Positions 43,296 to 51,723 of a DNA stretch of 64,000 bases are shown here, piece by piece. How positions within the stretch are numbered: position 1 is the stretch's first letter; each line of letters opens with the position of its first letter. Where the stretch lies: contig NZ_CP013377.1 in the NCBI RefSeq assembly GCF_001718415.1, forward strand, positions 1,240,001 to 1,304,000. Direction: 5' to 3'. The notes below the pieces were generated by a model that saw nothing but the letters and a program-made list of their open reading frames with translations, had not been told where the DNA came from and searched no databases. The stretch comes from Burkholderia pseudomultivorans (GTDB lineage: Bacteria > Pseudomonadota > Gammaproteobacteria > Burkholderiales > Burkholderiaceae). The translations under genes were made by a program, and so were the position numbers.

Positions 43296-44116
43296 TGCGA
43301 GATCGTCACCGCGCCGGCGCGGCACCGGCGTGCGACTGCCACATCCATATCTACGACGACGCGTATCCGCTCGCGCCGACCGCGACGTTTCGTCCGCCGC
43401 ACGCGCCGGTCGACGCGTATCGCCGCGTGCAGCGTGCGCTCGGCCTCGAGCGCGTCGTCGTCGTGCAGCCCACCGGCTACGGCTACGACAACCGCTGCCT
43501 GCTCGACGCGCTGGCGGCGCTCGGCGCGTCGGCGCGCGGCGTCGCGACGCTGCCGTGCGACGTGCCGGATGCCGAACTGGAGAGACTGCACGCGGCCGGC
43601 GTACGCGGCGTGCGATTCATGATGCTCGCGGGCGGCGTGTCGCGATGGGACGAACTGGACACGATGGCCGCGCGAATCGCGCCGCTCGGCTGGCATATCG
43701 ACCTGCAGCTGGACGGCCGCACGCTGCCCGATGTCGCACCCGCGCTGTCGGCGCTGCGCGCGCCGCTCGTGATCGACCATACGGGGAAGTTTCTCGAGCC
43801 TGTCGCGCCGGATGCGCAGCCGTTCGCCGCATTGCGACGGCTGCTCGACGGCGGGCGCACGTGGGTGAAGCTGTCCGCGCCGTACGAAACGTCGCGCAGC
43901 GGTGCGCCGGGCTATCGCGATGTCGCGCGGCTCGCGTCGGTGCTTGCGCGCGAGCATGGCGCACGCTGCGTATGGGGCAGCAACTGGCCGCATCCGAATG
44001 CGTCGCCGCTGCCGGACGATGCGACGCTGCTGCACTGGCTGCGCGATTGCGCGGGCGGCGCGGCGACCGCCGATGCGATTCTGGCCGACAATGCGGCCGC
44101 GCTTTACGGATTCTGA
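43292..44116 (+). CDS. TIM-barrel amidohydrolase (PDC-lactonase/COG3618 type)
   Basis: A 274-residue amidohydrolase_2 family enzyme. The first-strand metal/substrate motif CDCHIHIYDD, FMMLAGGV, LVIDHTGKF and VWGSNWPHPN followed by ILADNAAALYGF are typical of 2-pyrone-4,6-dicarboxylate and sugar-lactone hydrolases. It probably opens a lactone ring or hydrolyses a related ester in the cytosol. Being last in the TRAP-LacI-dehydrogenase operon, it is a candidate first or second step in breakdown of the imported acid. Confidence 0.88.
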   Translation: MMRDRHRAGAAPACDCHIHIYDDAYPLAPTATFRPPHAPVDAYRRVQRALGLERVVVVQPTGYGYDNRCLLDALAALGASARGVATLPCDVPDAELERLHAAGVRGVRFMMLAGGVSRWDELDTMAARIAPLGWHIDLQLDGRTLPDVAPALSALRAPLVIDHTGKFLEPVAPDAQPFAALRRLLDGGRTWVKLSAPYETSRSGAPGYRDVARLASVLAREHGARCVWGSNWPHPNASPLPDDATLLHWLRDCAGGAATADAILADNAAALYGF

Positions 44117-44285
44117 GGAAAGGGGGCGACGCGCAGCGACGCGTCGATGCGGATGCGGGTTCGGTGCGCTGCAACGGACCCGCGTGAGGGACGACTTGCG
44201 CCGTCTGCAGCCGGACGTACGCCGCCGGTGCACGCGGCTGCCACGCGCAATCTCCGCACGCAGCCCGCCGTCCCCGATGCATCGG

Positions 44286-45374
44286 TCAATGCGTGACCGA
44301 CAGGAACAGGTACGCAGCGAACAGCGACAGGTGAACCACGCCGTGCAGCACCGTCGTGCGCCCTTGGCTGAGCGTCAGCGTGCTGACCAGCAGCGTCAGC
44401 GACAGCAGCACGGTTTCCATCGCGCCGATGCCGAGCGTGAGCGGCTGGCCGACCCAGATGAACACGGCCGCGACGGTCGGGATCGTGAGCCCGATGCTCG
44501 CGAGCGCCGAGCCGAGCGCGAGGTTCATGCTGGTCTGCAGGCGATTCGCTCGCGCGGCGGTCACGGCCGCGAGCCCTTCCGGCAGCAGCACGAGCGCGGC
44601 GATCACGATGCCGACCGCGGCCTCGGGCGCGCCGAGCTTCAGCACCGCATGCTCGACCGCCGGCGACAGCAGCTTCGCGAGCAGCACGACCGCGACGAGG
44701 CTCGCAAACAGCAGCAGCAGGCTGATCAGCGCGGTGCGGCCGCTCGGCGGCGCTGCGTGCACCGATTCGTTCGCGCTGTCGTGGTCGGCGAGGAAGTAGT
44801 CGCGATGGCGCACGGTCTGCACGAACACGAACACGCCATACAGCACGAGCGACGACACGCCGGCGAACGCGAGCTGCGAGCTCGAGAACTGCGGGCCCGG
44901 CGCGGCGCTCAGGTAGTTCGGCATCACCAGCGACAGCACGGACAGCGACGCGAGCACCGCGAGCGCCTTGCTCGCGCCGCGTCCCTGGAAGTCCTGTTCG
45001 CCGTGCTTCCATGCGCCGACCAGCAGGCACAGGCCGACGATGCCGTTGCAGATGATCATCACGGCGGCGAACACGGTGTCGCGGGCGAGGCCCGATTTCT
45101 CGGGGCCCGCGCCGAGCATCACCGACACGATCAGCGCGACCTCGATCACGGTCACGGCGACCGCGAGCACGAGCGTGCCGAACGGCTCGCCGACGCGATG
45201 GGCGACGACTTCGGCGTGGTGAACCGCGGCGAACACGGCGCCGGCAAGCGCGGCGGCGAACAGCGCGATGACGATGCCTTCGGCCGGCACGACGCGCGAC
45301 AGCGCGAGTACCAGCCATGCGGCAAGCGGGGCCAACAGGGTCCAGCGCGGAAGCTGGTTGGACGAGATCGGCAT
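44286..45374 (-). CDS. chaA: Calcium/sodium:proton antiporter, ChaA type
   Basis: A 362-residue inner-membrane antiporter of the CaCA superfamily. The two inverted-repeat ion motifs are visible as FGTLVLAVAVTVIEVALIVSVM and, near residue 265, LVLLPEGLAAVTAARANRLQ with LGSALASIGLTIP. It exports Ca2+, Na+ or K+ in exchange for protons, giving alkaline and salt tolerance. AAGGAA is 8 bp before ATG 45374. It is transcribed alone, with a long GC-rich region upstream. Confidence 0.92.
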   Translation of the reverse strand: MPISSNQLPRWTLLAPLAAWLVLALSRVVPAEGIVIALFAAALAGAVFAAVHHAEVVAHRVGEPFGTLVLAVAVTVIEVALIVSVMLGAGPEKSGLARDTVFAAVMIICNGIVGLCLLVGAWKHGEQDFQGRGASKALAVLASLSVLSLVMPNYLSAAPGPQFSSSQLAFAGVSSLVLYGVFVFVQTVRHRDYFLADHDSANESVHAAPPSGRTALISLLLLFASLVAVVLLAKLLSPAVEHAVLKLGAPEAAVGIVIAALVLLPEGLAAVTAARANRLQTSMNLALGSALASIGLTIPTVAAVFIWVGQPLTLGIGAMETVLLSLTLLVSTLTLSQGRTTVLHGVVHLSLFAAYLFLSVTH

Positions 45375-45919
45375 CGAGGGTTCCTTATTCGAGTGGCGGC
45401 GCGCAATGCGCCGTCACGGGTTGACGAAGCCCGGCCGGACAATCTGCCGAACGAGGACGGTGAAACCGAAGGGCGGCAGCGCAGCGGGGCGCTGCCCGGG
45501 GTGCGTCGCGGCGACGCGACGACGGGCGCGGGCGGGCCGAAGCCCGTCGCAGGATGAAACGGTTCGATGCAGCCGGCCGCCGTGGGCGGTGCGGGTCATG
45601 CCGGCCGGCGGGCCGGCGGCCCGGTTCCGGCCCCGAAGGGCGGGCGACGAGAGACGACAGTGGCGGCGTGACACGCGGTTTTCTCCCGAAATCCGGCGAT
45701 TTGTCGAATCTTATCAGGCGTTCGGGGGCCGCTATCTCATATTCGAACGCTTACATCGACCTTTCGGTTGACAAAAAGTGCCCCGAATCCTTCATTTTTT
45801 ATCTTTGCAGTATCCGTAACGCTCTGTTGCACGAAGCATTCGGGCACACCCCGACATAAATCAACCGACCGGTCGGTTTATAATCGCTCGCACTTCCACT
45901 TCATGACGGATCGCAAGCG
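45375..45919. other. Divergent region between chaA and the phenylacetate genes
   Basis: 545 bp. The chaA side (45375-45670) is extremely GC-rich and can fold; the clearest stem is GGCAGCGC-AGCGGG-GCGCTGCC (45475-45496). The paaH side (45680-45919) is markedly AT-rich for this genome and contains the palindrome at 45863-45878 and a TATAAT. No gene is evident. Confidence 0.55.
45863..45884 (+). promoter_or_regulatory. PaaR-type operator with overlapping -10 box
   Basis: AACCGACC-GGTCGGTT is a perfect 16-bp palindrome (45863-45878) of the type reported in Burkholderia phenylacetic acid gene promoters and bound by TetR-family PaaR in beta-proteobacteria, as recalled. TATAAT (45879-45884) abuts it, so a bound repressor would block RNA polymerase. 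It is 42 bp before the paaH start. Confidence 0.78.
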
Positions 45920-47476
45920 ATGACGGTTTCCTCTGCACATTCGGTGAACTCGGGCGCGCTGGCGCGCACGGCGGTCGTCGGCGTGATCGGCGCGGGCGCG
46001 ATGGGCGCGGGCATCGCGCAGGTCGCGGCGGCGGCCGGCCATACGGTCCTGCTGTACGACCTGAACGAAGCCGCCTGCGACAAGGCGCTCGCGTCGATTC
46101 GTGCGCAGTTCGCGCGGCTTGCGGAGAAGGGCCGGCTCGAACCGGCGCAGGCGCAGGCCGCCGGCAACCGGCTGCGCGCGGTGCGCGCGCTGGCCGAACT
46201 CGCGCCCGCCGCGCTGATCGTCGAGGCGGCGGCCGAACGGCTCGACGTGAAGCGCGACATCTTCGCGACGCTCGAACGCCATGTCGATGATGCGTGCCTG
46301 CTGGCCACCAACACGTCGTCGATCTCGATCACGTCGATCGCGGCCGGCCTGCGCGTGCCGCAGCGCGTCGCCGGCCTGCACTTCTTCAATCCGGCGCCGC
46401 TGATGGCGCTCGTCGAGGTGGTCAGCGGCCTTGCGACCGCGCCCGACGTCTCGCAGGTGCTGTACGCCACCGCGGCCGCGTGGGGCAAGCAGCCCGTGAT
46501 GGCGAAATCGACGCCGGGCTTCATCGTGAACCGCGTCGCGCGGCCGTATTACGCAGAGGCGCTGCGCGTGCTGAACGAGCAGGGCGGCACGCCGGCGTCG
46601 ATCGACGCGGTGATGCGCGAAGCCGGCGGCTTCCGGATGGGGCCGTTCGAGCTGATGGACCTGATCGGCCACGACGTGAACTTCGCGGTGACCGAATCGG
46701 TGTTCCGCGCGTACTTCAACGATCCGCGCTACACGCCGTCGCTGATCCAGCAGGAACTGGTGAATGCGGGCTTCCTCGGGCGCAAGTCGGGGCGCGGCTT
46801 CTATTCGTATGCGGAAGGCGCGGCGCCGCCCGCGCCGGAATTCGAGCCGCCGCGCGACGCGCCGACCGAGGTCGCGCTGTTCGCCCAGGACGGTCCGGCC
46901 GCGGCGCTGCACGCCCGCTTCGCGGAACGCATCGCCGGCGCACGCCGGCACGACGCGCATCCGGACGACCTGCTCGCGACGGCCGGCCGCGCATCGATCG
47001 CGCTGACCGACGGGCGCACCGCGACCGCGCGCGCCGCGCAGACGGGCGTCGCCGACCTGGTGCTGGTCGATCTCGCGCGCGATTACGCGCAGGCCGGGCT
47101 CGTCGCGCTGACGCGCGCGCTCCAGTGCAGCGACGCCGCCTATGCGGACGCGGTCGGCCTGTTCCAGCAGGCGGGCTTCCGGGTCGTCGGCGTCGCCGAC
47201 GTGCCGGGGATGGTCGCGATGCGCACCGTCGCGATGCTCGCGAACGAAGCGGCCGACACGGTCAACCAGGGCGTGTGCTCGCCCGCCGATCTCGATCTGG
47301 CGATGGAGAAGGGCGTGAACTACCCGTGCGGCCCGCTCGCGTGGGCCGATGCGATCGGCATCGGCCGCGTGCACCGCGTGCTGTCGAACCTGGCGGCGAG
47401 CTACGGCGAGGACCGCTATCGCGTGTCGCCGCGCATCGCCGCATTGCATGCCGCCGGCCGGCTGTTCCGGTCGTAG
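45920..47476 (+). CDS. paaH: 3-hydroxyacyl-CoA dehydrogenase PaaH (PaaC)
   Basis: A 518-residue NAD-dependent dehydrogenase that oxidises 3-hydroxyadipyl-CoA to 3-oxoadipyl-CoA near the end of aerobic phenylacetate breakdown. The NAD fold is VGVIGAGAMGAGIAQVAAAAG. The catalytic region contains LATNTSSISITSIA and GLHFFNPAPLMALVEVV, followed by TPGFIVNRVARPYY. A second, shorter C-terminal dehydrogenase repeat (EAADTVNQGVCSPADLDLAM) gives the PaaH length. It is first in the operon with paaK, under the PaaR-type palindrome. Confidence 0.93.
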   Translation: MTVSSAHSVNSGALARTAVVGVIGAGAMGAGIAQVAAAAGHTVLLYDLNEAACDKALASIRAQFARLAEKGRLEPAQAQAAGNRLRAVRALAELAPAALIVEAAAERLDVKRDIFATLERHVDDACLLATNTSSISITSIAAGLRVPQRVAGLHFFNPAPLMALVEVVSGLATAPDVSQVLYATAAAWGKQPVMAKSTPGFIVNRVARPYYAEALRVLNEQGGTPASIDAVMREAGGFRMGPFELMDLIGHDVNFAVTESVFRAYFNDPRYTPSLIQQELVNAGFLGRKSGRGFYSYAEGAAPPAPEFEPPRDAPTEVALFAQDGPAAALHARFAERIAGARRHDAHPDDLLATAGRASIALTDGRTATARAAQTGVADLVLVDLARDYAQAGLVALTRALQCSDAAYADAVGLFQQAGFRVVGVADVPGMVAMRTVAMLANEAADTVNQGVCSPADLDLAMEKGVNYPCGPLAWADAIGIGRVHRVLSNLAASYGEDRYRVSPRIAALHAAGRLFRS

Positions 47477-47525
47477 CCGCCACCCGATCACGATAACGAC
47501 GTCACTCCACTGGAGGAGCACCCCG

Positions 47526-48848
47526 ATGACTCACCTGACGCATCCCGCCGCCGCTCTCGAGCCGATCGAGACCGCCAGCCGCGACGAACTGCAGGCGCTG
47601 CAGCTCGAGCGCCTCAAATGGTCGCTGCGCCACGCGTACGACAACGTGCCGCACTATCGCCGCACGTTCGACGCGGCGGGCGTGCACCCCGACGACCTGA
47701 AATCGCTCGCCGATCTCGCGAAATTCCCGTTCTCGACGAAGTCCGACCTGCGCGACAACTACCCGTTCGGCCTGTTCGCGGTGCCGCGCGAGCAGGTGGT
47801 GCGCGTGCACGCGTCGAGCGGCACGACCGGCAAGCCGACCGTGGTCGGCTACACGGCGCGCGACATCGACACGTGGGCGAACGTGACCGCACGCTCGATC
47901 CGCGCCGCGGGCGGCCGGCCCGGCGACACGCTGCACAACGCGTTCGGCTACGGGCTGTTCACCGGCGGCCTCGGGATCCACTACGGCGCCGAGCGGCTCG
48001 GCTGCATGGTCGTGCCGATGTCGGGCGGGCAGACCGAGAAGCAGGTGCAGCTGATTCGCGATTTCGAGCCGAAGATCATCCTCGTCACGCCGTCGTACAT
48101 GCTGAACCTGATCGACGAGATGGTGCGGCAGGGAATGGACCCGGCGCAGTCGTCGCTGAAGATCGGCATCTTCGGCGCGGAGCCGTGGACGCAGGCGCTG
48201 CGCGACGAAGTCGAGACGCGCGCGGGCATCGATGCGCTCGACATCTACGGGCTGTCGGAAGTGATGGGCCCGGGCGTCGCATGCGAATGCGTGGAGACCA
48301 AGGACGGCCCGGTCATCTGGGAAGACCATTTCTACCCGGAGATCATCGACCCCGTCACCGGCGAGGTGCTGCCCGACGGCAGCGAAGGCGAACTCGTGTT
48401 CACGTCGCTGACGAAGGAGGCGATGCCGGTGATCCGCTATCGCACGCGCGACCTCACCGCGCTGCTGCCGCCGACCGCGCGCGCGATGCGCCGTCTCGCG
48501 AAGATCACCGGCCGCTCCGACGACATGCTGATCGTGCGCGGCGTCAACGTGTTTCCGAGCCAGATCGAGGAAATCGTCGTCGCACAGCCGAAGCTGTCGG
48601 GCCAGTTCCAGATCACGATCTCGCGCGACGGCCATATGGACCGCCTCGACCTCGCCGTCGAGCTGCGCTCCGAAGCCGCGGCGGGCGTCGGCGAAGGCGA
48701 GCGCGCCGCGATCGCGCGCGAGGTGCAGCACCGGATCAAGACGATGGTCGGCGTGTCGGCCGGCGTGACGGTGCTGGGCGCGGGCGGCATTCCGGCCAGC
48801 GCGACCGGCAAGGCCCGCCGCGTGATCGACCGCCGTCACGCCGCGTGA
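47526..48848 (+). CDS. paaK: Phenylacetate-CoA ligase
   Basis: A 440-residue AMP-forming ligase that activates phenylacetate with CoA, the entry step of the pathway. The nucleotide motif is ASSGTTGKPTVVGYT. DIYGLSEVMGPG and YRTRDL are the downstream adenylation motifs, and the C-terminal KITGRSDDMLIVRGVNVFPSQIE with the final GKARRV Lys region is the mobile domain. ATG 47526 has GGAGGAG upstream. B. cenocepacia has two PaaK isozymes, one on chromosome 2 beside a paaH gene; this looks like that copy. Confidence 0.95.
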   Translation: MTHLTHPAAALEPIETASRDELQALQLERLKWSLRHAYDNVPHYRRTFDAAGVHPDDLKSLADLAKFPFSTKSDLRDNYPFGLFAVPREQVVRVHASSGTTGKPTVVGYTARDIDTWANVTARSIRAAGGRPGDTLHNAFGYGLFTGGLGIHYGAERLGCMVVPMSGGQTEKQVQLIRDFEPKIILVTPSYMLNLIDEMVRQGMDPAQSSLKIGIFGAEPWTQALRDEVETRAGIDALDIYGLSEVMGPGVACECVETKDGPVIWEDHFYPEIIDPVTGEVLPDGSEGELVFTSLTKEAMPVIRYRTRDLTALLPPTARAMRRLAKITGRSDDMLIVRGVNVFPSQIEEIVVAQPKLSGQFQITISRDGHMDRLDLAVELRSEAAAGVGEGERAAIAREVQHRIKTMVGVSAGVTVLGAGGIPASATGKARRVIDRRHAA

Positions 48849-48886
48849 TGTCGAGACCCGATGTTCTACCCGAGGAAACCTGTTCG

Positions 48887-49687
48887 ATGGATGGATTGAA
48901 GACCCTGGCCGTCGCGGTCGACGCGCGCGGCATTGCCAGCGTCGCGCTGCAGCGCGGCGACGTGCTGAACGCGTTCGACGAGACGATGATCGCCGAGCTG
49001 ACCGACGCATTCACGGCGCTCGGCGCGCGCGACGACGTGCGCGCGATCGTGCTGCGCTCGGAGGGCCGCGCGTTCTGCGCGGGCGCCGACCTGCAATGGA
49101 TGCAGCGCGCGAGCGCGAACGACGCGGCCGCGAACCTGCGCGACGCCGAGCGGTTCGCCGCGATGATGCGCGCGATCCGTCAGTGCCCGAAGCCGACCGT
49201 CGCGCGCGTGCAGGGCCACGCGTTCGGCGGCGGCGTCGGTCTGTGCGCGGCGTGCGACATCGTGATCGCGAGCGACCAGGCGCGCTTTGCGGTCAGCGAG
49301 GCACGTTTCGGGATCCTGCCGTCGGTGATCGGGCCGTACCTGGTCGAAGCCGTCGGCCAGCGCCAGGCGCGCCGGCTCGCGCTGACCGCGACGCAGCTCG
49401 GCGCCGCCGAGGCCGTCGCGATCGGGCTGATCCACCAGACCGTGCCGCTCGACGCGCTCGATCAGGCGCTCGACAAGACGCTTGCCGAACTGAGCCGCAA
49501 TGGTCCGCATGCGCTGACGGAGATCAAGCGCTTCTTCGACGCGATCGGCGAGTATCCGCCGTCGGAGGCGCGCGCGGCATTCACCGCGCAGACGATTTCG
49601 CGCGTGCGCGCGACGCCGGAAGCGAAGGAGGGCTTCGCCGCGTTCTTCGCGAAGCGGCCGCCCGCGTGGGAGCCGGTCGCGGAATAA
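48887..49687 (+). CDS. Enoyl-CoA hydratase/isomerase family protein (LiuC-like)
   Basis: A 266-residue crotonase-fold enzyme. The CoA-binding and oxyanion segments are GRAFCAGADLQWMQRAS and GHAFGGGVGLCAACDIVIA. Only the second catalytic Glu is present (VSEARFGILPSVIGPYL); the first position is Gly, as I recall for LiuC-type 3-methylglutaconyl-CoA hydratases. Within this cluster it could act on 2,3-didehydroadipyl-CoA or a branched acyl-CoA. ATG 48887 has GAGGA upstream; an ATG overlapping the paaK stop (48848) is the alternative. Confidence 0.82.
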   Translation: MDGLKTLAVAVDARGIASVALQRGDVLNAFDETMIAELTDAFTALGARDDVRAIVLRSEGRAFCAGADLQWMQRASANDAAANLRDAERFAAMMRAIRQCPKPTVARVQGHAFGGGVGLCAACDIVIASDQARFAVSEARFGILPSVIGPYLVEAVGQRQARRLALTATQLGAAEAVAIGLIHQTVPLDALDQALDKTLAELSRNGPHALTEIKRFFDAIGEYPPSEARAAFTAQTISRVRATPEAKEGFAAFFAKRPPAWEPVAE

Positions 49688-49825
49688 GCAGGCGCGGCGC
49701 GCGTGACGGCGGCGTGCCGCGCCGCCGGCGCCGCAACGGCGACGTGTGTGCAGCGCCGGGCGCTTGCTCTACAATGCGTGACCCCCGGCGCGCCGCCGGC
49801 CCAGCCCCGACCGCTTTCCTGCCCG

Positions 49826-50497
49826 ATGATCGTCAATCGTCTTGTCTCCGAGATCCTGTTCGGCTTCACCGGCCTGATCGGCATCATCAATCCGATCGGC
49901 ATTGCCTTCCTGTTTCTCGAGCGGACCGAGGCGCTGACCGAGCACGAGCGGGACCTGCTCGCGAAGAAAGTCGCGTTCAACGCGTTCATCGTGCTGCTGG
50001 TCGCGTTCTTCGCCGGCACGCCGGTGCTGCATTTCTTCGGGATCTCGATGGAGGCGCTGCGGATCGGCGGCGGTTTCGCGGTCGCCGTGGCGGGCTGGCA
50101 GATGCTGAACGAGCCCGACGGGCCGGGCGGCGGCGACACGCCGGTCAAGCCGATCGACGCGAACGCGATCATGACGCGCGCGTTCTTTCCGCTGACCGTG
50201 CCGCTGACGGTCGGCCCCGGCTCGATCGCGACCGCGATCGCGCTGAATGCGAACCGCACGCACAAGCTGTCGGAGTTCATGCTGTCGAGCATCGTGTCGA
50301 TCGCCGTCTCGGTGCTGGTCGCGGTCGTGATCTGGCAGACCTACAGCCGCGCCGCGCTGCTGTCGCGCTACCTCGGCAGCGAAGGCACCAAGGTCGCGAA
50401 GCGTGTGTCGGCGTTCCTGCTGCTCTGCATCGGCGTGCAGATCATGCTGACCGGCTTCTCCGAATTCCTGCAGCCGATCGCCGACCAGATCAAGTAA
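49826..50497 (+). CDS. MarC family integral membrane protein
   Basis: A 223-residue protein with six hydrophobic segments. GLIGIINPIGIAFLFLERTE near the N-terminus and FFPLTVPLTVGPGSIATAIAL in the centre are the two repeats of the MarC/UPF0056 family. Despite the name, MarC has no established role in antibiotic resistance, and its function is unknown. It begins 138 bp after the hydratase gene and may be separately transcribed. Confidence 0.9.
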   Translation: MIVNRLVSEILFGFTGLIGIINPIGIAFLFLERTEALTEHERDLLAKKVAFNAFIVLLVAFFAGTPVLHFFGISMEALRIGGGFAVAVAGWQMLNEPDGPGGGDTPVKPIDANAIMTRAFFPLTVPLTVGPGSIATAIALNANRTHKLSEFMLSSIVSIAVSVLVAVVIWQTYSRAALLSRYLGSEGTKVAKRVSAFLLLCIGVQIMLTGFSEFLQPIADQIK

Positions 50498-50724
50498 TCG
50501 GCCCGGCCTGCCGATCCGCGTGAACGGGCGTCGCCGCGCGGCGCGGATTCGCTCCTCTTTCATCGCCATCGCAGCTGCCCGGTGCGCACGGGCGCGACAA
50601 CACGCGTGTGCGCCGCGCGGTATAACATGCGACGTTCCGGCGGATGCGCGGCGTCCGGCTCGCGCGCTGCGTCGCGCGCCGACGCGCATCCGGCCGCACG
50701 TTCAACTGAATGGCGAGGGATGCG

Positions 50725-51705
50725 ATGGAATACGTGAAATTCGGGGCGACCGGGCTCGACGTGTCGAAACTGGTGCTCGGTTGCATGACGTTCGGCGAGC
50801 CGTCGCGCGGCACGCACCCGTGGACGCTGCCGGAGGCGGAGAGCCGCCCGATCATCCGCCGCGCGATCGAGGCCGGCATCAATTTCTTCGATACCGCGAA
50901 CATGTACTCGGACGGCACGTCGGAGGAGATCGTCGGCCGCGCGCTGCGCGACTTCGCGAAGCGCGACGAGGTCGTGATCGCGACCAAGGTGTTCTACCGG
51001 ATGCGCCCCGGGCCGAACGGCGCGGGCCTGTCGCGCAAGGCGATCATGACCGACATTGACCAGAGCCTGAAGCGGCTCGGTACCGACTACGTCGATCTCT
51101 ACCAGATTCATCGCTGGGACTACCACACGCCGCTCGAGGAGACGCTCGAGGCGCTGCACGACGTCGTGAAGGCCGGCAAGGCGCGCTATATCGGCGCGTC
51201 GTCGATGTTCGCGTGGCAGTTCGCGAAGGCGCTGTACACGTCGCGGCAGCACGGCTGGACCCGTTTCGTCAGCATGCAGAACCACCTGAACCTGCTGTAC
51301 CGCGAGGAAGAACGGGAAATGCTGCCGCTGTGCGAGGCCGAGGGCATCGCCGTGATTCCGTGGAGCCCGCTCGCGCGCGGTCGCCTGACGCGGAACTGGG
51401 ACGAGTCGTCGAGCCGGCAGCAGAGCGACGAGGTCGGCCAGCGGCTGTACGACGCGACGGTCGAGGCCGATCGCGCGGTTGTCGAGGCCGTCGCCGCGAT
51501 CGCGGCCGCGCGCAACGTACCGCGCGCGCAGGTGGCGCTGGCCTGGGTCGCGCAGAAGCGCGGCGTCACCGCGCCGATCGTCGGCATCTCGAAGCCGCAA
51601 CAGCTGGACGATGCGCTCGGCGCGCTGGAACTGAAACTGACCGACGACGAAATCGCGACGCTCGAACGCCCGTATGTCCCGCATGCGGTCGCCGGTTTCA
51701 ACTGA
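50725..51705 (+). CDS. Aldo/keto reductase
   Basis: A 326-residue NADPH-dependent reductase of the AKR superfamily. The catalytic tetrad is visible: Asp and Tyr in NFFDTANMYSDG, Lys in VIATKVFY and His in DLYQIHRWD. The cofactor segment is near VIPWSPLARGRLTR, and IVGISKPQQLDDAL lies in the C-terminal cofactor region. It probably reduces aldehydes or ketones; it resembles the YajO/Tas-like AKRs. ATG 50725 is preferred because GAGGGA lies 5 bp upstream; ATG 50710 is also in frame. Monocistronic. Confidence 0.9.
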   Translation: MEYVKFGATGLDVSKLVLGCMTFGEPSRGTHPWTLPEAESRPIIRRAIEAGINFFDTANMYSDGTSEEIVGRALRDFAKRDEVVIATKVFYRMRPGPNGAGLSRKAIMTDIDQSLKRLGTDYVDLYQIHRWDYHTPLEETLEALHDVVKAGKARYIGASSMFAWQFAKALYTSRQHGWTRFVSMQNHLNLLYREEEREMLPLCEAEGIAVIPWSPLARGRLTRNWDESSSRQQSDEVGQRLYDATVEADRAVVEAVAAIAAARNVPRAQVALAWVAQKRGVTAPIVGISKPQQLDDALGALELKLTDDEIATLERPYVPHAVAGFN

Positions 51706-51723
51706 GCGTCGTCGCCGCGCCGG

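Noticed and set aside
38263..44116. Horizontal-transfer island from the accessory nature of the operon
   Set aside because: Base composition and codon use match the flanking genes, and there are no repeats or mobility genes at the edges.
45375..45670. yybP-ykoY manganese riboswitch upstream of chaA
   Set aside because: The conserved GGGGAGUAG-type core was not found on the minus strand; only generic GC-rich stems are present.
48887..49687. Calling this gene paaG or paaF
   Set aside because: The crotonase active site has only one of the two catalytic Glu residues and the sequence resembles LiuC, so a named Paa assignment is not supported.
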